The position numbers and the translations under genes were made by a program. From Apium graveolens (lineage: Eukaryota; Streptophyta; Magnoliopsida; Apiales; Apiaceae): DNA of 64,000 nucleotides. The stretch is taken from NCBI RefSeq assembly GCF_009905375.1, contig NC_133648.1:28260980-28324979 (forward strand). The letters are read 5' to 3'. Positions 52,556 through 64,000 of the stretch are shown here, one piece after another. A model generated the notes under the pieces. That model did not search any database. It had not been told where the DNA came from and saw only the letters and a program-made list of their open reading frames with translations. How positions within the stretch are numbered: position 1 is the stretch's first letter; each line of letters begins with the position of its first letter.

Positions 52556-52736
52556 CTCAGGCGCCTACACATTAAACGAGCTAAGTTACTATCATGATAC
52601 TTATAAGGGTTCCCGTAAGGGTTTTAGCTGTCAGTACTACTTTAAGTAGTCCGACCATGAACTTGGCAAGAGTTCTTATTATCTTTGTGAGTTTATTATT
52701 TTATCGTCGCATCATCTCTGAGGTTTATAACGCTTA

Positions 52737-52748
52737 GCTCTGATACCA
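52737..52748 (-). other. primer binding site of element B, initiator tRNA-Met
   Basis: Minus-strand TGGTATCAGAGC, an exact 12-base match to the usual tRNA-iMet primer, four bases inside the 5' LTR. Confidence 0.92.
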
Positions 52749-52752
52749 TTTC

Positions 52753-54807
52753 TGTAACACCCCCAGATCCGGGGTCGGGAATCCGGGTTGTCACGGTCTT
52801 TCTTTCCACAATATCACTTTACTTAATTAATAATAAATACCCTCATGCTGTGACCCCACACTAACACACACCACAACTCGTTATAGTCTCAGAGATGAAA
52901 TTGAAATAAGTACAAGTCTTTGAATCCACAATTTAAAATTATTACAACCCAAAATGATTACTTGATAATTTACAGTTAATTGCCATTATCTGCCACAAGT
53001 TATAATTATACATAATTGGATTCTCAAAAGTAGATGGTCTAAACTACAATGGATCTACCTCTGCAGCTATAGCAGCTACAATATCAGCGGGAAGACGCGG
53101 GACGCTTCCCACGCGCTTGCGCTGGGTCTGCTGGAGTCTGGCCATCTCTCCTAACTGTTGTTGTGTGATGAAGAAATAAAGCAAGAGTGAGCCTTACAGC
53201 TCGCAAGATAATATGTAGTGATAACAATAATACAAGTATCTAAGTGGATACTTACTAAAATCTTTATCGTGTGTAAGATAATTACTTACTAGATATAAGT
53301 AAAAACAAGGAATGAAGTTACCAATACTTCCCCACACTTATATCATTTATAAATCTACTTGAACTATCACCGTTCAAAGTATAATAAAATTCACGAGGTC
53401 ATCCCATAGATGAGACCACAAATAAACTTGAAAATATTTGATCTTTGAAATATTTTGAAAAGAAATGAAGTTACGAGATACTTCATTCAATGGATACACC
53501 AATAAAATGTTTGACCCTGTCAATGCTTCGGCAACCACCCATTAGTAGCCTTTCGATCGAAATGCTACGGGTAGTGTTGCAGAATTATCCAAATGGATGA
53601 TGAACTCATTACGGGAGTTTACCGCGCCAGGAAGACCACTTACGATGATCAGTCGTAGTAGTACAACCCCACCATTTTCTACATGTAGAGGAGAACCTGT
53701 CGGATTTACTTGTCAACCGAACACTGAACTCCTAAGGAATGGACCGCCTTAGCGGAACTTCCAGGCCATTTGGGCCAATATAATAAGGCTGGGCCGGCGC
53801 TACTCGACCACTTACGCCACTCCTAGTTCAGATGAAATCCATGACTCTGAAACGTAAAGCTCGTTTCCCCCTTTCCCCAAGTAGAAACTTGTTGATACGG
53901 CTCCACCAAGAAGTCGTATCTAGTTGGAAAGGAAAACTCACCGATATTTCCCAGGCGATGCCTGTTAATGGATTAACTTGTTCCAAGAATTTTACTTCCC
54001 GAATATTGGGTAAGTAATCAAAAAACTCTTTTACCAAGACAGCAACCTTGTTGCGAATATAAAACACACCACCGAGCCGGACTCCCCAGGTTTTTGAGCG
54101 AGTATTTAAATCCCCTTTAAAAAGGAAGATCTTAAATATAAAAATGAGTTTTGGGATCCGCTCTGACTTTTAAAAATCATTTTGAAGACTCGAAAACACT
54201 TTAAAGAGTGTTTGGAGTAAGACTGATTTAATGAAGTAAATCAGTCCCCAGAATATTAGAAAATATCTGAATATTATTAATTAAATAATATTCCCATAAA
54301 GAATAATCTTTATAAAAATAATTGAAGTAGAAGTATTAAATTTATACTTGAAACGAGTATTAAATAACCCAAGATATACTTATATGAAAGTATTATCTTT
54401 ATTTGAATAATCGAAAATAAGTTTGATTATTTACACCTTATTCTTTAATAAAATAAAGAATATATCTCAGCGAATAATCGGAGTCATAGATCCTCAAATG
54501 AATATTCAAATAATATTCAATAAATAAAATACGCTGAGTCATAATACCTCGAATGAATATTATAAATAATATTCATTAAATAAAATAAAGGAGTCATACA
54601 TCCTCAAATGAATATTCAAATAATATTCATAAATAATATAAAAGAGTCATAAGCCTTCGAATGAATATTCAAATAATATTCAATAAATAAATAAAAGGAG
54701 TCATAAGTCCTTGAATAATATTCGAAATAATATTCAATAATAAAATAAAGTTTAAAGTTATCGAATAAACCTTATTCGATTAATAGTTTGGAAAACTATA
54801 ACCATAT

Positions 54808-54843
<36 letters not shown>

Positions 54844-56925
54844 CCATATCCATATATACAAGATTACTCGGGATCCTCGACTCCCGGTTTTAGAAAATAT
54901 TTTCACCTTTGGGTCCCTATACTAAGGGTATATGCAAGATACAACTATCCTCTAGCATAGGTATTATCAAATAACCAACAGATATAAATTTCAAGAATAT
55001 GAAACAGGCATGCATATATACCATATCACATGCTACAATATATCGCAAAAATTTGCTATCAACAATCATGCAATATCACAAGATAATGCATATACATATG
55101 TTTACATCACAACAACAGTATAACGGATAGAATACTTGCCTGAGCGACTTGGGGGTGAGAAAGGCTCGGGACGAGTCTGGCAACCTATAAACAACAAGTA
55201 AGTTGGAATTAAACCAAAATCACTTGTAAGTCTATGCTTTAACTAACTTAGACTCTAATGCTAGTTTTACGCTCACCGATACGCTTAAGTCACTCGGGTA
55301 CCCTCGGCTCCACCATTTTTAATAACTTGACCTTTACGAGTTTTAACGCGATTCCTTCGCGAATGACTTACCAACTGCCTAACACACTTACCATAAATGT
55401 TTCATACATTAATTAACCCTTTTTGGTCTTTAACCTACATTCCAAAATAAGGCGAGGGAAAAAGTTTCGTTCGCGAAACGCCGTTACTTGAAACGGTCGT
55501 TTCTCCTAAACCGTAAATCGGAATCGAACGAACTACATATCAAAACGAAGCTCGTAACATGAGCTATCTAAACATGGCAGTGGTCACAATTTAACAGGGG
55601 GTTCTCGGGTCCTAATGCTATGCACAAAACAGTCCAAAGAAAATCGGACATTACGACGGCTATGTTTACGCGATTTCCCATTTTTTAAACTACCCACAAT
55701 CAACACAAACCATCCTCAAATCCAACACACAACAAACACCCATCCTTATCACATCATAACAACCCCAACCAATTCAATTTAACCAATCATACATATGTTT
55801 AAACTTTACTTTAATCATACTTAAGTTTCTTTAAATCAAAACCACAAAATTACCATCTCATTTCACTACCATACCAAACCTCAAACTCTAATCATATCAA
55901 CAAGATACCATAACATCCTACTCATCAAAATCACCTTATAACATATAAGAACCTAGGGTTTGAAAATGGTATACCTTCCTTGAAGTGGTGGGTTGAGCTA
56001 GGAAGCCTTAAGAAGCTTGGAGAAGCCTTAGGTAAGCTTGGATCTTCAAGAAAACATGAAAAGTTCAAGTTAAAAAAACTTGAAAACACTATTCATTGTC
56101 TTCTTCATTGTTTAAATGAAGAAGCTAGAGAAAGAATTAATGGCTCAAACTCATGATATAGCCATTACTAAGCATAAGGATGGTTAGGGAATTTTCTTAC
56201 CAATTAAGGATGCTTTGATCTTGATTTTTGAAAATTTTATGCCTTGGAAAATGAAGAAGGCCGAGAGCAAATATGAGGAATATGCCTTGGCTGATTTTTT
56301 GATGAAATGATTTGCTAGTTGGTTGGCTTGGTTTTGTTTTTGATTTAGCAAATTACCACCTTGTCCTTGAATTTGTGTGGTCTTAAATCAACCACACTTC
56401 CTTCCTTTCATGTCATGCTTATGTCACCCTTATGATGTCATCCTCCCTTCCTTGTCTTCTTTCTATTGGTTGGATGACATCACTCCCCTTAATCCCTTTG
56501 ATTAGCTTCCTAATCGTTTGCCTAATGACCGCTGATCTGTTGTACGGTTCGCTTAACTTTCGTTCTCGTTTATCGTTTGAAGGATCATACCCGGGATCTT
56601 ATTACTTAGGTTCCCTTGACCTTTCTCAATACATTATATTCCTTTTTATGATCCTCTATTATAATCCTTTAATTTAAATCCTTTTTATCCTGTTACCTTA
56701 TACTCAATTCTCTCCGTATCTTGTGGATTTCCGGGAAAAACCAAAGTGTTCGGAATTGGGTTCTGACGATATTTACATACACTTATATACTTCATATAGT
56801 ACTAATAAAATCCCAGAATATCCATAACAGAACCCCTACATAGTGTGGCGTGAAAAGTTTTCTCATTCAGCTAAAACACTATTCACAAGGGTTACAAAAA
56901 GTTGAAAAATTTTGGGGTTATTACA
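52753..56925 (-). repeat. 5' LTR of element B (4173 bp)
   Basis: Same ends as 42517-46691, from which it is offset by 10236 bases until the (TA)n tract. It carries the same GAATATT minisatellite at 54461-54756. Its right end is followed by the target duplication GCCTT. Confidence 0.95.
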
Positions 56926-56930
56926 GCCTT

Positions 56931-58155
56931 ACTACAGGACAATTAACCCGTTCCGAAAATCACATCGAACTCTTCTAGCTTGAAGGGTGTCAGATCAGCT
57001 GCAACTACGTCCAAATTCTAAACGCTCAATCTCTTGGTCCTTTTGAAAGTTCTACCTCTAGCTGTGCTGGATGTTGGCCCTTGGGATGTAGTATCTTGAG
57101 TAACCGTTCTATATCTCCTTGCAATATGCCCAACTTTTCCACAATTGTAACACGTAACTCCTAGATTTTCTGGATTGCATTCCGATGCATAATGACCCTT
57201 ATGACCACACTTGAAACATTGCACATTCTTTTTGCACGAACCACTGTGTCTCCTGTCACAGGACTTGCAATCCACTGTTGACTTGACTGACTGAGCTGGA
57301 GTAGAAGAAACTGAGATAATATCAGACCTAGTCTGGGAGAAATTCTGTCTCCTGAATCTTTTACTCCTGTTTTGGCCAAACCGATTCTGAAATTGTTGAC
57401 TTGATTCTCCTTGGTCTGCCTTGTCCATAACACCTTCAGACTTCCTTTTCTTATCACTCTCTTCCTTAACAACCAACTTCTAGTCACTTTTCATTATCAG
57501 GGCGGCCTGAACCATATATGAGTATGTCTTGAGCTGCACTGCCACAACTCCTCTGTGAATTTCAGGCTTCAACCCTTGTTGAACCTCCTTACTTTCTGAA
57601 TTTCCGTACTTACATACTCAGGAATTAATTGGGCCAATTCTGTAAACTTGGCCTCATACTCCAACACACTTCTTTCACCTTATTTCAGTTCTGATTACTC
57701 GACTTCAAACTGATTCCTTAGACAATCGGGAAAATACTTCTCCAAGAATAATTTTGTAAATCTCGTCCAAGAAACAAGGCCTTCTCCTTCCAACGCACGA
57801 GTGGATTCCCACCAAATATTGCTTCATTCTTAAGAAAGTAGCTCGCATAATCCATCTTAAGATCATCACTTACTTGCATGAGGGTAAATGCCTTTTCCAT
57901 TTCCTTAAGCCAATTTCTGGCAACAACATGATCCACTTCGCCCTTGAACTATGGGGGCTTAACAGACTGAAAGGATTTAAAACTAGTAGTTTGGTTTAGC
58001 TCTCCTTGTTGTTGTTGTTGCTGCTGAATCTGTTGGATTAACTGCAACTGTTATTGCTGCTGCTGGCGCAACAAGTCTAGAATTTCATTTATAACTGGAC
58101 CCTCCGCCAAACTACTACTATTTTCTTTAGACTGGGTAACTTTCTTGGGTGGCAT
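56931..58155 (-). pseudogene. gag: element A gag and start of protease, broken
   Basis: Start ATG 58155 (MPPKKVTQ). Seen: a glutamine-rich tract near 58000-58070; gag core pieces (ARNWLKEMEKAFTLMQVSDDLKMDYASYFLKNEA) near 57936-57800; then frame breaks. A 152-residue open piece (57018-57476) holds CKSCDRRHSGSC, CFKCGHKGHYASEC and CYNCGKVGHIARRY, the last lacking its final Cys. 56931-57020 matches B's protease region. B sits at its left edge. Layout is the same as in B gag, so the two are related chromoviruses. Confidence 0.8.
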
Positions 58156-59696
58156 TTTCCTGAAATATAACAGGGAATTTATTCAAAAACATAATGAGAA
58201 TGTATAACAAAAATATCACCGTTCAAACATTGCACCTGTATCAGGAAAATATTGCGCAATCAAAGCACCCATGTCTTTATTCTTAGGATCCATTTATAAA
58301 AGATATCTAGATTAGCAACACTAGCAACAATAGCAACGGTAACAGTAGCAGAATCAACAACAGCGTAAAAAACTGGAATATAAAGGTACTAAACATTATA
58401 ACATGCCCTCTCAAACAACAACTGAGCAACCTTCCAGCACCATTAAAAATACATCATTAACAAATTCCATATACCGCAAATCTAGACGGGCTATACTAGG
58501 CATCACCCAAAAAGGGTAAACTGGTAAGTCAAGTTAAACTTAAAAATCACAGACTTGGCTAACGTACTAGTCTGAGTTTCAATCAACCATCCCTTCCAAG
58601 GCGACTTCTTATCTCTTACAATTGACCCATCTTCCATGGAGTTAACTTTTTTAATACTGCAACCTTCAATATCGAATCATGAATCCTCTATACTATTTTC
58701 ATTTCTGAAGTAGCAACCCGATGTAAAACTTCTATTCCTCCGGACAGTCAACTCTTGTTTACTTTCACTAACCAGGACTGTCTAGTTACAAAAGCTAATG
58801 ACAATTCATTTCTTCGGGACTTCAAATAAAATTTCAAAGTCAAGGAATTAATGATATAGGGAGGACAAGAGAAGAAGACATAGGTATGACTGAGAGCAAC
58901 CATAAAAGTACACAAGATGGCCAGTCTTAGTACCGCATAGCTTACAACACATAATTCGGTAGCGTCCCACCAGACCCTTTGTCACACAGACAAATAGTCA
59001 AATTATATGCATTGTTTTCCCCAATCAATCGAAAGAGTCACCGAGGAAAGAAACAATATTTAGATAGAAAATTCACAAATAGGAAAGGAAAATCTGATTT
59101 ATAATGAAATCAACAAGACCTTAAGTTGCTTGATTCGAGCTTTGACTTTCTTACGGGAAAACAAGCCACTTATAAAAAGGTAAACAATTACTTTGGAAAC
59201 ACAATGCGTTTCAAGAAAGGCGTGAAAGGTTCAGGATTATACAACCGTACTGATCCCCATACTTCAAGAAACTTGGCTGTCATAGAAGCCACCGACTATT
59301 ATCATACTATCCGAACTCACCGAGGTCACACACTCGGTCCAGTAACATTTCTTGACATAGAAAATGCGATATTTAGAAATAACGTTGGCGTCTCTTCAGC
59401 TGACACATCAAAGGACCCTAAGAAGCTAAATTCTCTTAATCAGACTCATTTTCTCGGGAGGAAAACTAGAAATATCTATCGGACATTACCAATAATACGT
59501 ATACGAAGGAGATATACTCTAAGCTAAGGCAGTTACAGCCAATCCTCAACAGACGTAAGGGTTTCGCCTTAGAAACCCTCGACTGAACTCTTAGAATCGC
59601 TCCTCTGATTGAGTTGCTGACTCTCAACTTTATATATATACCTTTCTACACTCTTTTGACTCTACTCCTAACCTAAATCAGGGACTCAAACCTGTA
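58156..59696 (-). other. leader region of element A, no coding evidence
   Basis: 1.5 kb between primer site and gag, the place where B has its extra ORF. I see no readable counterpart on the minus strand. A 133-codon frame on the plus strand (59126-59527) has no ATG at its start and no recognisable motif. Confidence 0.5.
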
Positions 59697-59708
59697 GCTG
59701 TGATACCA
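59697..59708 (-). other. primer binding site of element A, tRNA-Met type
   Basis: Minus-strand TGGTATCACAGC has one mismatch to the tRNA-iMet primer and lies two bases inside the LTR. Confidence 0.85.
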
Positions 59709-59710
59709 AC

Positions 59711-62209
59711 TGTGATGGCCTCAACCCCGGGGTCAGGAGTTGACGTCACCAACAACAATAATAACAAACATAATATAATCCAAATCACTAATTATACATA
59801 ACCACGACCCCTTTACCAAGACCTTTTCCAGGTTTATGTATGATTTAGGTTATAACTATTGCAAAACTGACTTACAAAAAACCATCCTGACGTAACAAAC
59901 TTTATACAGCAACTCAATAGACCATTCTTGGTCCAACACAACTACCTCAAAAGAGCCTAACACGGAAGGATCTGGAACTCTTCCCTGACTTCCACGGAAG
60001 AAACTCCCAGGCATCTGCAATACATATATAAAACATTCTGCAAGGGTAAGCAATCAATTGCTCAACAGTACCACTATATGAATAACAAGTAAAATAATTT
60101 ATGGTAAAACAGTTATAAGAACAAAATTTATAACTTGTTAGCAAACAACTAAAACATTCAAAAACTGGATATTCGAAACTAGCATGCTCTGTAAAACAAT
60201 ATCATCAGTCGTGTGATATGTATAATTAGCAGAGTTCAATTTTAGCATGCTATTTTCATTTCCAAAACCACTGTTCCATTACAGGAAGCATAAAACCATC
60301 TGTCCCGTTACGGGGACCACAAAACCATTTGTTCCATTACCGGAACCCTAAACCATAATCAGATATGTATTGGATGTTATCAAGGGACGGCTGATCAGGC
60401 CTCCACACAATTATCTAGGATAGTTGGCCGGGCTATTACACAAAATGTCTAGGAAAGCTGATCGGGCTTTCACACAAAATAACCGGATCCGTAGAGACTA
60501 GCCAGGTCTCTAATTAACTATGTTGGACTAATCGGTTATGAATTGCGCGCAACCGAATTAGCCACTTACGCAACGTTATCCAATATCTGATTCGTTTTAT
60601 CCAGCTTTCAAATTCACTTTTACCTATCTCTTGTTAAATACCATTATGTCACAGCACACTATTCAAAATTTCCCTTCATTTCAATCATATTTTAGAGATA
60701 GGTATTCAGAAGTTAATTCTTCCCAAAAACATATTTAAACAACATTTTTAGACATAGGGAATACATAACTTAAAACATTTATGTTCCATTACGAGAATAA
60801 AACCACATCTATTTATATATACTGAACCATAAAAGAATGGTCGGAGTACTTGCCTTGTAGAGCTTATAACTATCACTGACTGATTTTGGATTGATTCGGA
60901 CGCTCGACCTTATACTATCAGACTATCCTGGATCCGACTTTGACACTCAGGTCCTTCGCTTGGAACCTTGCTGAGCTTGTCGACTAATCACTAGGTTATC
61001 TTTAGTCCAACGCCAACTTTCGGGCCTTCCAACTAGAACCTACAGAGTCGAAATACTCTATATTAGACGTCTAGGTATGCTTGACATATCCTCAATAACA
61101 AACCTACCCATTCGATAGTAAATCCCGACTCGTACTTATGCGTACTATTATAATACATATAACAATCAGGGTTCACGTACTCAAAACTTGACTCGATATC
61201 CATTTTCGGAAAAACACATATACTTGTCGCTTTAGAAAATAGGGTTATTGGTTTAGGCAAAATATTTCATCACATCGTACAATCAAGTTTCGTATAAAAT
61301 AAATATATATATATATATAACGCTCCCGTATTTCCGTAGTTCGATTTCCCGGAAATCGGGCAGCGTCTCTTTTGTTTATCGGACTACCCGTCGAAACATA
61401 AATCGACGTCTCAACAACTAACTATCACAATCCACAAACCCACAATTAATCAATTACAACCCGACTATGCAAAATCGCAATTCCAATTCGGACCTTAACA
61501 ATTATATCCGACTATTTACATTTCGAAAATAATTGTACGAATAAATATTATATATTATTTTATAAATTATAGGACTCAGAATAATCATCACGTTCCACTG
61601 TCGACTTGCCGAGGCTCATATTCGATGGCGGCAAAACTTGTTGGTGCCCGATAAATTCAGGTTTCTTAACGAGTTCTACCGATTAATTTAATTTTCCCGC
61701 ATCATATATTTTTATATCACTAAGTTTACTCAATGATTTCTTGCAGAAAAATATATAAGAAATTCCCAAAATAATTTTAAAATTCTCATAATATTCTAAA
61801 CTTAAATAAATACGAGTTTCGTAATTTTTGAAGAATTCTAGAATTAAATACGGATTTTACAAATAAATGCAATCAGAAAATCATACAGGGCTAAATAATT
61901 GATGAAATATTGATTTCTAAATTTTGTAAAATCCCAAAAATAATTATTGAAATTATAAAATCATGAAAACAATTTTAGATACAATCCAAATATTAATGCA
62001 AATAAATCTGCCATAAAACCACTTTTAAAAGTAATGACGAGACAATACAACTCAACAAACAATTCTGCAAATAATCCTCGTAAACCACCAACCACACATA
62101 ACTAATAATAAAACAACACACGGCTGACAGAACCCATACACATATTTTATTTATTTAATAGTTTCATAATTACACATTTAAATAATACGAAAATACGCGG
62201 GTCGTTATA
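59711..62209 (-). repeat. 5' LTR of element A (2499 bp, full length)
   Basis: It begins TGTGATGGCCTCAACC and ends GTCGTTATA, followed by TCCAG. It keeps about 940 bp that the 3' copy lacks. It contains TGACGTCA at 59739-59750 and an (AT)n run near 61303-61319. No gene inside. Confidence 0.88.
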
Positions 62210-62657
62210 TCCAGCCTCTCTTGATTCTTTTTAGTGAGACACTTGCATCCCCTCCAGGAATTGCGAATTGACTGGATATAATACTTTTCCAATTGATCGG
62301 GAATAATGTAACATTGCTTAAATAAAATTCAAGAAAAAATCAAAAGAATTAATAAGAAATATTAGTGTATCAGAATTGTTATTTATTTATTTAAACATCA
62401 GAATAATTAATACAATACCTTTACATAATTCCACATATTCTTCTTCAAGGTCTTTGGAACATGAGCCTAATTTTTGTAAGTTAGTGATACACACCTCCTC
62501 AGCGTTCCCAAAAAACATCCCATCTCAGCTCTAATTGTATCATCATCTGCTACAGGTTGGAACTTGTGATTCATTCTTATGACAACTCGTTTGTCGACTG
62601 ACCTAGTATGAACTTTATCCATCCTAGTCTTTCCCGTAGGTCTTACAGGAGCTTTAT
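62210..62657 (-). pseudogene. TNP1/Transposase_24-like gene of the CACTA element, upstream exons
   Basis: Exon 62657 to about 62422: acceptor CTTGTAG at its 5' side, then KTRMDKVHTRSVDKRVVIRM and GCFLGTLRRCVSL, the Transposase_24 signature. An in-frame TAG near 62467 follows YKN, and an MWNYVK block precedes donor AAG|GTATTG. Exon 62316-62210: acceptor TATTTAAG, then YYIQSIRNSWRGCKCLTKK; it runs straight into element A's target duplication and resumes at 39137. The premature TAG means the gene was probably inactive whether before or after the LTR insertion. Confidence 0.75.
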
Positions 62658-62879
62658 CTACAAGTATAATGTACAAAAAAAACAGTGACAATGATAGTTA
62701 AATAATATCATAAATTAAAGTACAATTTATGCAACTAAAATTAGTTCTATCATATAAATTACTACTCTAACCCACTAATTCTTCACATCCACCTCCAATG
62801 TTATTCACATTCTCATATACCATACAAATTTCAATCCATCAAAAATTGTTAACTTAATTTTCACACTCAACCACAGCTG

Positions 62880-63200
62880 CCACGTCAGCCCTGTAGGGAC
62901 CCTCACTGCCACGTCAAGGGCTCCATATGCAGGGACCACACCTGCCACATAAGTGGTGTGGGGACCACATGGGGACCCCCAACTGACACGTTAGCAGTGC
63001 GGGGACCACACCTGGCATGCCAGCGGTGTGGGACCCACATCTGCCATGTAAGTAGTGTGGGGCACCCACAAGGGACCTACCAACCATGTCATCAGTGTGG
63101 GGGTGCCATGTGGGGACCACACCTGCTAGGGCAGCAGTGTGGGGCCCGTAGATGGGACCCACCAGGGACAAGTCAGGGGAACCCCCATGTCGGACCCACA
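62880..63200. repeat. CACTA subterminal tandem repeats, right block
   Basis: About ten degenerate units around GTGTGGGGACCACA and CTGCCACGTCAG / CTGCCATGTAAG words. This mirrors the left block at 37210-37400. Open frames crossing it on both strands come from the repeat and are not genes. GGCAACACTTT follows at 63262-63272. Confidence 0.65.
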
Positions 63201-63272
63201 TGTGATAAGTCAACAGAATTTTAAGTATTTTTTAATGAAAAATTGAATATTTTAATTTACACTATGGCTTGG

Positions 63273-63861
63273 CAACACTTTACCAGACCTACGCTAACAT
63301 AATTAAAACATGTTATAATAGGGTAGATTATCATATTGATATGACAACATCACTTAATCATGTCATATAAGCCCGTTTATGGCGTAGTGGGAAAATGTGG
63401 AAGAGAAAAATTTAAAATTTATATTAGAAGTTATAAGAGTTTATTTTACGAAAGAAGAATCTTTAGATTTTTCATATTTCATATGTCGAACTTACTCAAA
63501 ATTTTGATGTGACAATTTTTTAATTTCTTATTTTAGTGCTTAAAAACTACTCACTCCGTTCAACTCATTTTTTACCGTTTTTTGTCATACTTGACACGTA
63601 TTTTAAGTGTACGATAAAGTATAGTTGCATATTTATTTTTTATTTTTTATATAAAAAATTAAACTTTAAGAATTTTATTTTGAAGAAAAAAGTTTTAAAA
63701 AAAATTAAGCAACTATTTATAAAAGTATTAAAATACGTGATGAGTTCGTGGATAAGGAATTTGGGGGGATCGACGGTGTATGCATGATAGCTTTACAATG
63801 AACAATTAATTGATTGAGCATTCTAAAAATATAATTTATTTAAATTATTTTTTTAATAAAT

Positions 63862-63865
<4 letters not shown>
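63273..63865. other. AT-rich flank, nothing recognised
   Basis: No repeat end, coding frame or RNA gene that I can support. The 83-codon frame at 63536-63787 is low-complexity Phe/Ile/Lys/Leu and is not convincing. Confidence 0.5.

Positions 63866-63908
<43 letters not shown>
63866..63908. repeat. (AT)n microsatellite
   Basis: About 21 uninterrupted AT units. Confidence 0.97.
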
Positions 63909-63909
<1 letters not shown>

Positions 63910-64000
63910 GAAAAAGTTATTTTTTATGCAAAACAATTAATAGTTAAGTCATAAATGTGTATAATTAAAATTAAAAAGTAAATTCATCAATCTTTGTTAA

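Larger units (their letters stand above)
42517..56925 (-). mobile_element. Ty3/gypsy chromovirus B (Tekay/Del-like), complete and very young
   Basis: The 14.4-kb element has 4.17-kb LTRs, a tRNA-Met primer site (52737-52748) and a purine tract (46692-46706). The exact target duplication GCCTT is at 42512-42516 and 56926-56930. A C-terminal chromodomain-like segment after integrase and very long LTRs fit the Tekay/Del chromovirus group. The two LTRs differ at only three positions I could find, plus one (AT) unit. Pol is broken at one place (see 48206-48230), and an extra ORF precedes gag. Confidence 0.93.
39138..62209 (-). mobile_element. Ty3/gypsy element A, old, host of element B
   Basis: The LTRs are 39138-40691 (3') and 59711-62209 (5'); the target duplication TCCAG is at 39133-39137 and 62210-62214. 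The tRNA-Met primer site and the purine tract give minus orientation. Coding remains are gag-protease (56931-58155) and RT-to-integrase fragments (40711-42511), all with stops and deletions. B is inserted between protease and RT. LTR termini in element orientation are TA...CA, a known non-canonical pair. LTR divergence is obvious by eye, so A is much older than B. Confidence 0.85.
37015..63260 (-). mobile_element. CACTA element split by nested retrotransposons
   Basis: The left part (about 37015-39137) and right part (62210-about 63260) both have CACTA features: subterminal GGCAACACTTT words, blocks of tandem ~18-30 bp G+C-rich repeats near each end, and minus-strand exons of one Transposase_24/TNP1-like gene. 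An exon is continuous from 62210 to 39137 once element A and one TCCAG copy are taken out. That proves the two parts were one element. Exact terminal inverted repeats were not found, so outer limits are approximate. The DDE transposase (TNP2) is not visible. Confidence 0.75.

Noticed and set aside
57161..57487. 108-codon minus-strand frame next to element A zinc knuckles
   Set aside because: Overlaps the 57018-57476 gag frame out of phase; shadow.
59126..59527. 133-codon plus-strand frame in the leader of element A
   Set aside because: It begins at TTG, its first ATG is about 26 codons later, no family is recognised, and the surrounding element is decayed; probably chance.
62914..63224. Pair of ~90-codon frames on opposite strands, and a CRISPR-like look of the repeats
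   Set aside because: Both come from the CACTA subterminal repeat block; units are degenerate with no constant repeat and unique spacer pattern, and the genome is plant.

Overview
The window is repeat-packed DNA from a flowering plant, probably a eudicot. It holds Ty3/gypsy elements of the Tat lineage and of chromovirus type, SIRE-like and other Ty1/copia elements, CACTA and hAT DNA transposons, and long AT-rich spacers with plant splice and TATA signals. I found no ordinary host gene, no rRNA or tRNA gene and no CRISPR array. There is a 100-base run of N at 26766-26865. Almost everything lies in elements nested in one another, and the species cannot be named from the sequence.

1-12052: a young Ty3/gypsy element of the Tat lineage (Retand-like) on the minus strand. 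Its 3' LTR is cut by the window edge (1-284) and its 5' LTR is complete (11300-12052). The 284 bases shared by the two LTRs read as identical. It has a primer site matching tRNA-Asn, one uninterrupted gag-pol frame (4927-10824) with two RNase H domains, and a purine tract at 285-300. Between pol and the 3' LTR, on the opposite (plus) strand, sits what looks like a complete spliced gene: G-box, TATA box, leader intron, and three coding exons that join in frame to about 662 codons. This is the most interesting object in the window.

12053-36990: a patchwork. It holds a 1.0-kb non-autonomous hAT element with exact 8-bp target duplications (12073-13107), one end of a CACTA element (13294-13790) and SIRE-type LTR fragments. 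A SIRE element is arranged abnormally, with its env-like region and 3' LTR inverted to the left of a plus-strand 5' LTR-gag-pol copy. Its pol carries a solo LTR (23604-24691). The rest is the N gap, a long chromovirus-like LTR ending at 30168, a SIRE gag remnant with its 5' LTR (30169-33232), an old copia gag-protease remnant with LTR (33233-35181), and AT-rich DNA without recognisable content.

About 37000-63260: a three-level nest. A CACTA element with minus-strand exons of a Transposase_24/TNP1-like protein is split inside an exon by an old gypsy element A (39138-62209, TSD TCCAG). A is in turn split between its protease and reverse transcriptase by a very young chromovirus B (42517-56925, TSD GCCTT) with 4.17-kb LTRs. 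B has an extra acidic ORF upstream of gag, a gag-pro-RT-RNase H frame, and an integrase-chromodomain frame. The last two are separated by a frame break at a 25-bp copy of B's own LTR end. 63261-64000 is AT-rich and ends in an (AT)n tract.
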